A stretch of 64,000 bases of DNA from Talinum fruticosum (Eukaryota; Streptophyta; Magnoliopsida; Caryophyllales; Talinaceae). Below are positions 36,891 through 50,200 of the stretch, piece by piece. The number at the start of each line of letters is the position of its first letter. Position 1 is the stretch's first letter. Both the position numbers and the translations under genes were made by a program. The notes beneath the pieces are model-generated. The model was not told the origin of the DNA. It was given only the letters and a program-made list of their open reading frames with translations, and made no database searches. The stretch is taken from assembly GCA_021018815.1 (NCBI GenBank), contig JAITYX010000046.1, forward strand, positions 4,343,501 through 4,407,500, given 5' to 3'.

Positions 36891-37316
36891 CCGAATGTTT
36901 ATCGTATACAAAATCAGGCTACGCTCATCAGGTCAAAAATAAAATGGCCAGACAGCACTTTTTAATTTGGAATTGGATGTTTAAATGAACTTTTTGGGCT
37001 ACCCAAAAGTAATGTTCGGGTGACTTCAAAAGCCCTAATTCTAGAATATTCCAACTCTCTCTTCGAACCGCAATATAAAAGCATAAAAAAACCCTAATTT
37101 CATTTGCTTCGTTATTTCTAGACACTCATGCCCACTCCCTCTCCCACCTCCCACCTCCCTCATCCCTCTCTTCCATGCCTAGCGGCCTCCCTCCCTCCAC
37201 CTTCTCCACCCTCCAGCCGCCTCTCCTCTAATATCACGCCCTTCATCCTTAATCGATTCCTCACTTTCTCTCTCCAGTCCACTGGATTTCATTCTCCTGT
37301 TTATCCGGTCACCAGA

Positions 37317-37351
<35 letters not shown>

Positions 37352-37533
37352 CTTGGTTCATGTTTTACAACCTCCGATTTCTCAAATTTTGTCATCAAGA
37401 TTGTTGATCGAAGTCATTTAGCAGTGATTCGCAAGTGTTGTCTTTGCCGCCGTTTGTCTGCCGTCATTCGTTGCTTTACTTTTCTCCAATAGGTAAATCT
37501 AAAGTTTTAAATTTCCAATGATCGGGTTTCTTT

Positions 37534-37570
<37 letters not shown>

Positions 37571-38154
37571 GTCTCTATATGTGTTCATGTTAGTTTGTGT
37601 TTCATGGTTTCGTATTTTTTCTGGTGTATGTGTTCATGTGTGTTTGTGTTTCATAGTTTCGTATTTTTGTGGTGTACATGTTCATGTGTGTTTGCCGTTC
37701 GTTGCTTTTCCGTATTCTAGATCTAGGGTTTTATATTCATGAATTTCTGTATTTTTATGGTGTATGTCTGATTTTTTTATTTCATTAGTTAATTTCTCAA
37801 ATTTTGTAAATTAATCTCTTTAGATATCCGGATAAATTTGTGCCCATAAATTTCTTAATTTTGCTAATGTTTTCATACTAACTAACATCGATACACGCCG
37901 CTGGTCGAGAATTAATATCTTAATTAACACTAGTACACTGGACAAAAATTTGTATGTCTGATTTTTTTGTTTAAATAATTAATTTCTCAATGTTTACTAA
38001 TTATATGTAGAAATAATTAATTTCTCAATCTCATAAAATATATGTAGAAATTTGTATTGTATAATTTGTATTCATCAATTCCTTTGATTTGCAAATCGAT
38101 GTATGTTTGATTTTTTGTATAATTTAAAAATTTTCCATCTTTTACTTACCGTAA

Positions 38155-38312
38155 GAACTCAACCCTAAAAACCCTAGATCCCAAAGCCCAAAGCCGCAAG
38201 GCCAAAACCGGAAGCCCAAACCCTAAACCCCACACCCAAAACCAAAACCCAAAACCCAAAACCCTAAATCCAAACCCCAAACCCCAAACCCCAAACCCTA
38301 AAACCTAAATCT
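38155..38312. repeat. Degenerate telomere-like CCCTAAA/CCCAAA tract
   Basis: Irregular repeats of CCCTAAA, CCCAAAC and CCCCAAA inside the hAT first intron. Probably a local low-complexity expansion rather than a telomere remnant. Confidence 0.6.
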
Positions 38313-38656
38313 CACTTTCCGTTTATCTATTTTCCACTCAAAATTATTTTATTTCTAAATGACATTCACCTACCGGTTTTTTGTTGTTTCAGTTGGATAT
38401 TATGCCAACAATTGATGTTGATGTACCTTTTGATTCGACGTAAGTGGTAACGATTGTATCTTAATATTTTATTTATTTTAATTATTACACTTTTTTCTTA
38501 TAGAATGTCAATAGTACCACCCATTCTCGTAAAAAGAGCCCACAAATTGTGGAGTCGCAGCACTGTGTAATACCCCAACCCTAAACCAATACATTAACAA
38601 AGATTAATAAATATTAATAAGTGCGTGCATTTCAATTCACACTTTCGTTTCTCATG

Positions 38657-38661
<5 letters not shown>

Positions 38662-38739
<78 letters not shown>
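38662..38739. repeat. (AT)n microsatellite
   Basis: About 39 AT units inside the LTR. Confidence 0.95.
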
Positions 38740-38742
<3 letters not shown>

Positions 38743-38861
38743 GTACTTGTACAAGTAACCATTTTATGTGTTGCAGGACTCGGATGATTATAACGACGCT
38801 TGGCTAAAAATAAGTAAATAAATAAATAAGCAAATAAAGTATGCTTTGTGATGATTCAAGA

Positions 38862-38863
<2 letters not shown>

Positions 38864-38951
<88 letters not shown>
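38864..38951. repeat. (AAT)n microsatellite
   Basis: About 29 AAT units inside the LTR. Confidence 0.95.
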
Positions 38952-41900
38952 TCATACACCTAAAGTTTATAATAATTATTCAAGTCGGGAATTCCTAAAA
39001 CCGACATTCTTTTAACTTGGGCTTAGCTATTAGGGTAATTGGGCTTCTAGAGAGTGGAGGGCCCAATAACCAAGCAAATAAAAATAAAAATAAAATAAAA
39101 TAAAAGAGGGCTGGATTCAAATTGAGGACACAAATTCATAATGTTGCCTATTTAAACCCAAAAATCCCAAAAAAACATCACCTTCTTCATTGTTTCCCTT
39201 CCCAACAAAATTCACCTCCCTCACTCAACCCCTCCACTATCCAGCCAGACTGACCACACCACCACCACCACCTCCTTCGGTCGCCGTCACCGGAGCCACC
39301 ATCCGCCGGCCAACGCGAAGCCAGCCACCACTACAGTTTGCTCTGCTGCACCTGCCGCAAGGCCAGCCGCCAGTCGTCGCCGGTTGCTGCCTTCTCGCCG
39401 CCGCCAACCACCGCAGCCACCTGAGCTCGGATCAGCCACCCCATTCCACCATAAAACCCTCATTTTCTTGTGAATTTGGGTAAAAACCTCAACCTTCAAC
39501 TAATTAATTCCTTGATTTTTAGAAATAATTAGTTAGATGTTGCATGCAAGGGATTATTGTGTAAAATCAGATTACATAGTTAGTATTATGCTTTTGGGGA
39601 TCGTTGATTGGAAACGTTAACTCGGGTTGCCCAAATCTTGGTATGAGAAGTAATTATCTTGCATGTGATTTTAATGGGTTTTAGTGGGCTAATATGATAT
39701 TCAAAATGATGGAAAATGTGCAAAGTAAACCTTTCACAGAGATATTACAAGACAAAAAAATTCGTAGAGCATAAGAAAGTAGAGTTGGAAGACTCTGCAA
39801 CCCACCACGGGTGCCCCCACAGCCTGTGGGACAGCCCGTGGTGGCCAGCAGCGAGTTAATTGACCCAAACCCGCGGTGGCCACCAGAAGTCCCCACTAAC
39901 CGTGGGAAGGCCCTTGATGACCTCTAGAACTAACCATTGACCCCCATTGGCCGTGGGGAGGTCCATGATGACTTCCAAAGCAAAGGAAATTTGGTTTTCG
40001 TGATGACTCGAGTTTATTAGAAAATTTTGGAGGAAGAGATTAACTAAAGTGGGCATGCATGCTGTGCTATGAAGATATAGATTAAAATTGTGAATTAAAG
40101 AGAATAGGTAAGTTGAATGATTGTAAGAAGTTGAAGACAATGAGTGATTTTGGGAAGATTAAAGAAAATAAGTCATTTTGAGGGGTTGAAGGAAATAAGT
40201 GATTTTTGCCTTCATAAATTCATCTAATCATGGGAAGTTACAAAAAAACAAGGGAAATAATGTAAATGATGACAATAGTAATAACGATAGCGATGACAAT
40301 AATAACGATAATAAATTTGATTACTAAGAGTATTGAACCTATTAATGAAACACCTTATTTTGTTAAGGCATCCACGTCGTTCATCCGAGTTAGCAACTTC
40401 AAAGGGATCAGAAGAAATATTTCCACGATTTAAGGTACGTTTATTGCTTGTACCTTACGAAAACCCATATGTTTATACATAACAATATCAAATGGTTTGC
40501 TTAATGAAATGAACCATTTCAAATATTATTTGTCACCTAATTATGTGGCCCGCCCCATATCAATCATGTTATCATGATCATATCATATCATATATATTTG
40601 GTCATTATCAACCAGACTTTGCCGATCGGTCTAGGTATGCGCATATTTAGGGAAACCGATGATCGTAAGGAGCCACTCAGATAATAAATGAATAATCGTT
40701 TTACTATCTTCTTCCTGTCTAATTTATAAATGAATTGAAATGCGTGCGCGCTTAAATCAATACATCTTCACATAAATTATTTACAGTACATGGATAGACG
40801 TGCTGAGCTCCGGCTCATATTTCGAAATGTTTTCTCTGTTTTGTTTTAGGTAAGGCTAATGCAGAGGAAAATAGACGAGTTCATTTTGGTCATCAAGACT
40901 TAGAGGCTCACAATGATACTCAAGAACGTGAGGTGTGGGAGTCGTGTATGCTTTGGTTAATAAGTTATAGTCATGATGGTGCTCGAGAACTTGTTGCCCG
41001 TATGTTGTTAAGTAAGGCGTACGTATTATGAACCTCAACCTATTAAGTTATGTTTGTATGTTAATTAGGTAGTTGCCTTGCTCTTGTTAAATAGCGGCGG
41101 TAATGCTTCTAATTCTCTTTTCCACTGCGCTAATTACTAGTTAGTCAGTCATTACGACTAAACTGGTGATTATGGGTTTTGGGGGCGTTACAACCTGGCA
41201 CCAAGAAAATGAGGAAAAATCGATCGAAGTTTGGAACTACTTTGAAAACAAAAGGAAGGGACATACGAGGTTGAGGAAGGTGATGACTACAAAAGGAGTA
41301 AGTGCTTGGATTGTAATACTATCATGATTTGTGATTGAAGGTATGGTACTACAAACCTTCAGCGTCATATTAAGAATTATTTGAAATTGCAAGATCAAAA
41401 TGATGTGAAACAAATGCTTTTAACTAGTGGTATGTCAATGAGAGGGCCCAAACTAGATAACGATATGTATAGGGAGTTTCTTGTAAAAATGATTGTGCAT
41501 CATGAACTACCACTCTCTCTTGTTGAGTATGAAGGTATTAGAAATTGTCATACCTATTTGAACCCTAATGTGAAGCATATTTCTAGAAATACTACAAAAG
41601 CTGTTATATTCAAACTCTACCAAATGGGCAAGAATTAGGTTATGGATTTATTACAGTCCTGTCAGGGCAGAATTTCTTTGACTTATGATTTTTGGGGTTC
41701 TTTGACATTAGACTCGACATGTGCATCATTGATCATTTCATTGACAAAAATTGGAAACGTCAAGAGTTTATTCTCAGCTTTTATTGTTCCCCTCCCCTTA
41801 CAATGGCCCATTCATTAGTGAAAAATTTTCAAAATTGTTGGGTGAAAGTGGTTAGAACATTGAACATAAGTTGATGACTATTATGTTGGATAATGCCACC

Positions 41901-44119
41901 AATAATGACACATATATTGGTTTGTATAAGACTAGATTGTTGTCTTAGAGTGCTTAGGTTGGAAGGGGTAAGTTCTTTAGAGTAAGGAGTGCTGCACATG
42001 TTATTAATTTAATTGTGAAGTCGGGTTAGAGGAGTTTCATGAGGCTATTGTTAAGATCAAAGAAATTGGAAAATATTTGAAAGGTTCATCTGCTAGGCTT
42101 GCTAAGTTTAATGAGGCCGCTAAAGCTAAGAAAATATATGTTGTTAGGAAGCTCAAACAAGATTCCTTAACAAGGTAGAATTCCACATTTCTTATATTTT
42201 AGTGTGTTTTGTTTTATAGGGGTGTCTTGTTTCACTTAGCCATAACTGATAAGCACTATACTTATTGTCCTTTTCCTGATGAATGGGATGAAGTTGAGGT
42301 GCTTTGTAAATTTTTCAAGCTTTACTTTGACTTAATCAATCTATTTTCGGGAAGCAAGTATCCTACTTCTAATTTATTTTTTCATGGTGTGTGGGCCATC
42401 CAACACCATTTGCAAGAAGAGGTTACAAATCCCGATCCTTTTATACTTGCAATGATTGTTAGATTGCAAAAGAAGTTTGATAGTTACTGGCAAGAGTGTA
42501 ACTTGGTGTTGGGTATTGCTGTTGTCCTAGACCCTCATTATAAGATGAAGGTGGTTGAGTTTGCTTATGATCAACTATATGGGTCGGTTGAGGGTGGAAA
42601 GAGATCTAAATTAGTTTATGATACTTTATTGGCTCTCTTTAATGAGTATATTGTTGACATTACTGCCGATCCAAACTCACCATCACCATTACAAATGCAG
42701 CGTCCCACGAATTGTATTCAGAATTAACTACTTTTGGTTTGTATTCTAATGTAAGTAAATTTGGTGATTTAATTATAGAAATTTTTAGTTTTGTTTCAGT
42801 AATAAGTTAATTGTCTCTTTGAAAATTTATTTTGTTCTTTAGCTCTTGATTTTGTTATTTACTTATTTTATCTAATTTGTTTTGGAAGGATTTTGAAAAT
42901 TTTGTGAATTCATCTAAGTTTGGTGAACGCAAATCGGAGCTGGATTTATATTTGGAGGAGCCTCTCATAGATCGTATTGTAGATCCGGACACCTTGCAAT
43001 GGTGGAAAACAGTATAGTATCATTGGTCTTGTCTCACCAATCTTGCTCGTGATGTTTTATGTATTCCTATCACCTCTGCTTCTTCCGAGTCTGCTTTTAG
43101 TGTTGGTGGAAGAATATTAAAGCCTTTAAGATTTTCCTTGTCTCCTGATTCTCGTAGAAGCTTTGATTTGTGCTCACAATTGGCCTTTTGGTATGAAAGG
43201 CATAATTTTCTGTAAAAGTATTTATGTTATATTTTAAATGTTTTTGAGTTTGTTTGACAATCAATAATTTTTTATTTTTTAGAGGAGGATCAAGGACATT
43301 TAGATCCTTATGAGCTGGGCAATCTAAATATTGATGTTGATCTGAGTTAATCTTGTTCTGAAGTGGGATCAAGCCAACTAGTTGATGAGAGTAAAGGCTT
43401 TAAAGGTATGAATTATAACTTAGTTTTTTATTTAGTTTAGTATTAATCTTTTATATATTTTTGGAATTTTATGTTGTCACTTTTGTTTTGATTCTAATTC
43501 TATTTCTCTTTATGAGAGGTATCTTTATTTGAAGAGCTGAATGAATGGTGCAAGTTTGCTGTCTGTGAATAATTTTTTTGGAGCAAGTTTACTGATTTGA
43601 GGTTCATCTTTTTGGAGACCAAGTTTGTTATTGCTAATCTATGAATTTATTTTTGGAGCAATGCTACTGATTCTCTTAACAATATCTCTAAATCCAACTG
43701 TTATGATTATTACTTTGTTTATTATGCTTGGATGGTTGTAACTCTTAATTTTAACTAGTATTGTATTCATAGTGTTTGTACGTTGTGACTTCTATTTGTA
43801 TGTTCATGATGTGTTTGTCATATATATTTTTTTTTCCTATAAAATAGCAGGTAAAATATAATTTTAAAAGTCAAAGAACTCAAACTTCATCTTTCAAATC
43901 TTCACTCTTCATTAACTAATAGGTATTTATACCAGAAATAAAAATATAAATTAGGTCAAATGGACAATCGGGTTCAGTCATCGGACATTCGGCTTAGGGT
44001 TTGGGTTAGGAAAGTGTGTCCAAATTGAAATTCGAATGGGGTTCGGTAAGGGTGATGTGTCCGAATGTCCAAATTGATCGAACTCGATAAGGCTTAAACC
44101 CGAATTTTTGCCAGCGCTA

Positions 44120-44290
44120 ACTTCGTCTAACCCAGCCAACCTTGACAAAGTCCTTGCATGTGTCCCTCACAAAGTTTCACAGGAGATGAATTCTTAACTT
44201 TGCAAAGAGTACCCGGCTGGTGAGGTGAAAAGTGCTCTTAATAAAATGAACCTTAGCAAAGCCCCGAGGTGGGATGGTTTCAAATGTGAA
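44120..44290 (+). pseudogene. LINE reverse-transcriptase fragment
   Basis: YPAGEVKSALNKMNLSKAPR then WDGF resembles the start of the plant L1 RT domain (EEVKxALxxMxPxKAPGPDGF), preceded by LDKVLACVPHKVS. Only about 170 bp survive between the hAT 3' end and the Copia gag remnant. Confidence 0.65.
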
Positions 44291-47200
44291 AATGACTTCA
44301 ATTCAAAAGTATGAAGAGAGATAGAGTCATACCTGAGTCTTCACTTTACCTCTTGTAACAACCCGACTCTAAATCACATTATTTATTAATTACAATGTTT
44401 ATATAATTGAGCGCGTGCACTTCAATTCGATAAATTGCATTTACATTATCCTTATACATGTGTTATGCAGCTAAGGCGACGAAGTAGCCCTAATAAAAAT
44501 CTCATAATAAGATTATAATTTGTGAACATCATTATTAAAATAAAATTTAAAAGTAACAATAAAAGAAAACAAAGTAAATAAATAAATAAATAAATCAAAA
44601 TAAAATCAAAATAATAAAATAAATGAACCAGATTTTTTAAGGAAAAATCCGAAACGGATTTTTCGGAATTTAAAAAAATGTATTATTTACAGATGAAAAC
44701 AGATCGAGCGGAGGCACCAATCCTCATTCCCTCTCTCGCTTCCTCGCTCTCGCTTCTCACCGCCTCTCTGCGTTGTCTCACTGTCCGGCCACCGGACGCC
44801 ACCAACGCCGGCCGAGGCCGGCGCTAGGCGCCGCCCAGCAGGTGCCCTTCTCACACCCTCTTCGCGTCCCCTCTCTCGCGTCCCCTGCCTCTCCCCGCCT
44901 TTGTTCTCGCCTCTCCAAGCCCCCGGTCGTGCCGGTTCCGGCGACCAGGCACCGCTAACGCCGGGCGGAACCCGACACTAGCACCGGCCGGAGGTCACCG
45001 GCCTCCCTCCCTCACGCTATCACTCTCTCTCTTTTCCTCGCGCGCCTCTGCTCCTTCCCCTGCCTCCACTGCGGCTCGCCCCGGCCACCAAGTGCCACCA
45101 ACGCCGGCCGAAGCCGACGCCGGCATCATCGGGGAGACGCTCGACGCCTCTCTCGCCACCGCTCTCTCTCGCGTACGGGCAGATGCCCTACCTCACCACT
45201 CCGCGACCCATTCTGCTACCCAACCATCAGCCGCAGCTCGGCCGTCGGAGCTGGACGCCGGTCGCTGCCACGCAGTCGCTGGAGCTACTGTGCACCACCG
45301 ACATCCCCTCCTTCCTTTCCTTGAGTCCTCCTCTCGTGAATTCGAAGGTAAAGCTCTAAACCCTAAATTATCAAGTTCATTATTTATTTGAGCAATTATA
45401 GTTGTGAAATTGAATTATCCGATTTATAAATATGTTTGTGGAGTGAATTTAAAGATTAATTTGGGAAAATTCGAATTGGTGTGGAGGATTTAGGTTTGGT
45501 ATTTTGATGAATTGATTGTGCGAATGTGAATGAATGTGACTCCTTTTGGGAATTTATGAACTAGTGAATGAGATTGAGGATGTTTTATTATCGAATTGAA
45601 CAATTTGGTGGAATTGTTACATTTTGAAAATCGTTATATTGAGCAAACAAAGGGGAATGTGTGCGTAAAAGTTGAAATTCGATAATGTGCAAGTGTACAG
45701 GCGTGGAAAATAATTGAGCATTAGGCATACCTAATGGTGGTTGTGAATGTGAAGTCCGTCGGGAGAACAACGCTTATGACCTTAAAGTGGTATATGTATG
45801 AACTTTGGGCAATTCGGCAAATTGTGAAACCTTCCTATGGAAAGGCAATTGATGGATTAATTAACCACTTGACTATGAGTTCTAAGTACGAGAGAAGGGA
45901 GAAGCTGGGAATGAATTAAAAATAAGTGTTTGTGCATATATATGTACACGATTTTCAATCCAAGTCAACTAGCAAATTGAATCACACCAACATCATTGGG
46001 TATTTAGTTAGCCTAATCAACCTCTTTAACTAATATAAATTGTATTCAATAATTGAAACGGAATCAACGTAGTAAAGCTGAGTAATACAAACATTAGTTT
46101 AATCGATTTTCATACGAATATAGGAAATGACATAAATTGTTAAAGCTTATACAAACTCAAGCATTAAAACTCAAGAAAACATTATTAACCCTAGAAATCC
46201 ATTTTAAATGTAACCGAGGCCACTTCGTTGCCGAATAGCCGGTGACACAAATTTCTGCAAAGGGGAGAAACAAATATTCTCGGTTCGAGTACGTTCATTG
46301 CTCGTACCTTTCGAAAACTCACATGTTTCATCAAATCTCAATATTTCTCATATATATAACTAATAATGAATCATTTGCAAATCAAGTTTTGCCACCTAAT
46401 CAAGTGGTCCCCGCCCAATTATCAATTATCGTGGCTCATGCCCATCAATTATCAATAATCGTGGCTTATGCCCAACCGCGCGGCTTCAACTCGGGTTCTC
46501 GGTCGGCCGGGAGGTGTGCACCTTACTAAGATCGTATCAATTATCAAGGGGTTCCACTTTCGAGATAATAACCGAGCAAGCAAGCTTTACTTAAACTCTC
46601 TCCCCCGATTTCAAACTAAAATGAATTGAAATGCGCGCGCTCAATTAAAATATTTTCAAAGTTGTTTTACAGTGCAGGAATGTTCGTACTGAGTTTCGAC
46701 TCATTCTTCGAAATATTTTACTATTTTTGTTTTAGGAAGAAGCATTGGTGAACAATCTACCATTTACCAAGTCCGACGAAGGCAAACCTTAGTCAGCCAC
46801 GTTGCATCCGCAATTCGAAGGTACATAGACGCTCACGAGTGATTTTACCCTCAACCGGGGTTTAGGTATGACCTTGGGAATTATTATACATTGTACATTA
46901 TCTTGTGGATTAGACAAAAGTCTAGGTTATATAAATATTATATTGCTAAACCCGTAAACTGTATTTTTAGGATGACCTAGCTACTTGGGTAATAAGTAGT
47001 TACTCCTAACAGACATTTTTGAAATATAACCGTGGATGCCCAAACCGTATTTCATTTTATTTCAATTATTTAGCCTTGTCCTATTTTTAGGACGGCGGTA
47101 ACGCCTTCGATTGTTACCTTCAGCTGCAACCTTATGTAACGAGTCCCTAATGAAGGGATTATTAAGTAATGGTGATTGGGGGCGTTACACCTCTCAATGA

Positions 47201-50200
47201 CAAATTTGAGGAAAATTATACATTCTCGTGATTTGTATCCATTGCGAGAGACTTATAGGTCAAAAGTTGGCAACCTCTTTCGGCCGCTGCTTCTTTGGAA
47301 TTAGCATAATGTGCGAATGGTTCAGCATGCTCGGGAAAGTGCCCTTATTCGAGAATGCCACTAAAGCGATTCTTCTAGACTTAAAGAGAAACCGAAGTCT
47401 CTTAATTCTAAGAACAAATCTTTGCAAAATGATTTAGAAAAGCTGAGACATAATCTGAAGTTAATAGAGACTAGTTCTCAAGACAATGAGATTGAGATAA
47501 AGTGCCTAAGAACAAAGAATGAGCAACTGAAATAGAAGCTCACTGAGTCTCATAAGTTAGTTTTGAAACTTAGTCAAGGTCGAAATACCTTGACTTACTT
47601 CTCGATTCTCGGTGTCTCATTTCAAAAAGAAGGTCTTGGATATAATGCTGAATAGGAGGACAACTCCTACAAAAATATTTTCGAAACCGATTCCGGAATA
47701 ATCAAGTTTAGAAAGGCCGAGCATGGTCCTATTTATTCAAAGAAGAAAGGGACTGAGCCTAGACTAGCTTTTAAGAAAAAGTTTTCTCAACTCTGTCTAC
47801 AAAAAGAAAGGATTTCAAAAGAATGAGACACAAACTCGGTTTCCTAAGAAGAAGACTCGAGAATCGGACCAAGCCCAAAATTATTCAAATCTAGGTTCGC
47901 AAAAGTGCTCTTCCTCAAAGAATAACCACAATAAGAACGAGTCATTGGGTTTATAAGAGAAAGTGAGAAAGGTTAGTTTGCTTTTGTTTCGCAAGAAACT
48001 AAAAATAGGAGAGATCACTGGTACTTAGACAATGGTTGCTCTTATCACATGTTTGGAGACTCAAGACTCTTCTCGGAATTAGAAGAGATCAAAGGAGGAA
48101 ATGTCACATTTGGAGATAACATCAAGATCGTATGTATTGGTAGAGTTGGTCTTGGTGACAACTCGGTCAGTCCAATCTATCTTGTCAAGGGACTCAAATA
48201 TAATCTTTTGAGTATCTATCAATTGTGTGACAAAGGTCAAGAGGTAAGATTCACTCGGATCAATTGCTTCATTTCTAATGCAACCACAAATGAGACAAAG
48301 CTCTCTGGTATAAGGTCGGGTAACACCTATACCATTCCTCTTTCTAATTCTACTCAAAATCTACCATGTTTAAAAGCTTTAGTTAATGATATCAGCATGC
48401 ATACTCTTAAGAAACTTGCATCTCAAGGGTTAGTTAGAGGACTACCTTACAATACCTTTAAGAAAGATAAAATATATGATGCTTGCATGAAAGGAAACAA
48501 GTCGGATCATCATTTAAGCCACTCAAAACTATTTCTACATCAAAAGAGCTTGAATTGATTCATATGGATTTGTGTGGTGAAATCCATGTTAAAAAGTTTA
48601 TGAGGTAAATCATATGTACTAATCATTGTTGATAATTGCTTAAGATTTACCTAGGTTTGTTTTCTAAAGAACTAGAATGAAGTCTTCAAAGAGTTCACTA
48701 AGATCCGTAGGAAAATTCAAGTGGAGTCTTAGACTAAGATCAAAATAATACGAACCGACCATGGAAGGGAGTTTTATTACTCAGAATTTGCGAGACTCTT
48801 GTGACAAGAATGACATCTCCTATAACTTCTTAGCATCTGAAACTCCTCAATAAAATAGAGTAGTGGAGAGAAAAAACAGAACTCTTGAAGAAATAAGGAC
48901 TATGATGATTGAAAACGACCTTCCTTACTATTTATGGGTTGAGGCAAACACAGCAGAACTGCATACTCAACAGATGCCTCATTCGACTCATCTTGAAGAA
49001 AACACCCTACGAGCTTTACATGAGAAAGAAACCTAACATTTCTTACTTCAAACCTTTCAGGTGTAAATGCTTTGTGCATAACAATGGAAAGGATCATTTG
49101 ACCAAGTTTGATGCAAGGTCATATGAAGGTATATGTCTTGATTATTCTTCACATAGCCAAGCTTATCCTCGCATTTTCAACAAAAGAACTAACAAAGTAA
49201 AAGAAAGTATCTACGTTATCTTTGATGAAGTTGATAATGGTAGGATAAGTGAGTCTACCTTCTCGGACCTCAAGCTCAATCGAAAGGATGATGACTTAGT
49301 GGAAGCCGAGCTGAGAATGTTGATTATAAACAAACCGAGCTAACTCGGAATGAGACAACTTAAGAACCAGCTCGGACCACTGGGGCGAAGGAAAGGAAGA
49401 GATACAACCAGCTGAACATGCTCGAAGAACCAAGCATTCAACCATCAAATCTGGTAAACCGGAGAACGAGTTAAAGCTTTCAAATATACATCAAGTCACC
49501 CACCTGAGAACATCATCTCGGACACCAACCCTAGGGCAAGAACTCGTTCTTCTTTCCATGACAGCTTAAAGCTTTCAAATATACATCAAGTCACCCACCC
49601 GAGAACATCATCTCGGACACCAACCCTAGGGTAAGAACTCATTCTTCTTTGCATGATTTATGTGCATTCTTTGCAATCATTTCATTAATTGAACCTAAAA
49701 ATGTGTTAGAAGCCCTACGTGAACCTAAATAGGTAGAGGCCATGCAAGAAGAACTATCACAATTTGAAAGAAATCAGGTTTGGACCTTGACCAAATGACT
49801 TTCTCGATCATCTAGTTATAAGAACCAAATGGTATTTAAGAACAAACTGGATGAGGGAGGTTTGGTAGTTATAAATAAGGTCAAACTTGTTGCTTAGAGA
49901 TATAATCAAGAAGAAGGAATTGATTGTGGGGAAACCTTTGCACATGCTGTCAAGATTGCGGCAATCAAAATTCTCTTAGCATTTGCATCCAGCATGAACA
50001 TTAAATTATATCAAATGGATTCTAAGTGTGATTTTTGAATGGTTTCATTCAAGAAGAAGTCTATGTTGAGCAACCCTCTGGATTTGAAAACTCTCAATTT
50101 CCCAATCATTTTCAAATTACAAAAAGCTTTATAAGGTTTGAAACAAGCTCCAAGAGCTTGGTATAAAGGGGTAAGTAGCTTTGTGGTTGAAAATAGTTTC

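Larger units (their letters stand above)
33648..37806. repeat. Segmental duplication, copy 2, second part
   Basis: Matches 21209-23707, with an extra 1.74 kb at 35149-36890. Includes the second mL53 copy and the hAT leader, then continues into the full hAT element. Confidence 0.92.
38566..41192 (+). mobile_element. Solo LTR, 2.63 kb, long-LTR family with leader intron
   Basis: Begins TGTAATACCCCAACCC, ends TTTTGGGGGCGTTACA. Flanks CACTG (38561-38565) and ACCTG (41193-41197) match only in part, so the duplication is worn. Layout: TATTTAAA box near 39150, GC-rich Pro-rich leader frame 39190-39483, splice donor GGGTAAAA at 39480, acceptor TTTTGTTTTAG at 40849, then 343 bp to the end. No internal element DNA remains. 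It splits the hAT transposase exon right after LWSRST. Confidence 0.82.
38402..43214 (+). pseudogene. hAT (Ac-like) transposase, interrupted by a solo LTR
   Basis: ATG at 38402 follows acceptor TTTCAG; exon to 38439 (MPTIDVDVPFDS), donor GTAAGT, next exon from 38504 (MSIVPPILVKRAHKLWSRST) until the LTR. After it: a BED-type zinc-finger remnant (KCLDC...NLQRHIKN, final Cys/His replaced by Tyr) at about 41290-41380, GRISLTYDFWGSLTLDSTCA near 41665-41730, HYTYCPFPDEWDEVEVLCKF and LFSGSKYPTSNLFF (42255-42400), AVVLDPHYKMKVVEF (42515-42560), and the C-terminal dimerisation region ELDLYLEEPL...SSESAFSVGGRIL (42940-43118). Cut-and-paste transposase of the RNase H-fold class. Stops at several places make it inactive. 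Introns are visible around 42730-42890. Confidence 0.9.
34962..44119 (+). mobile_element. hAT transposon, full length but decayed, with two insertions
   Basis: The 5' terminus is worn (compare the better-preserved TAGCGCTGGTAAAAGCC at 22536). The 3' terminus reads CGAATTTTTGCCAGCGCTA, ending at 44119. Candidate 8-bp duplicates GCTTAGTC (34954-34961) and ACTTCGTC (44120-44127) agree at 6 of 8 positions. Leader exon about 37080-37491, first intron to 38392, transposase 38402-43214. Foreign inserts: 35149-36890 and 38566-41192. Without them the element is about 4.8 kb. Confidence 0.82.

Noticed and set aside
41193..41197. Target duplication of the solo LTR in the hAT transposase
   Set aside because: CACTG and ACCTG agree only partly; recorded as worn or absent rather than claimed.
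45092..45391. 99-codon Ala/His-rich frame as a host protein
   Set aside because: Lies in the GC-rich leader of a solo LTR with a splice donor at its end; no known domain.
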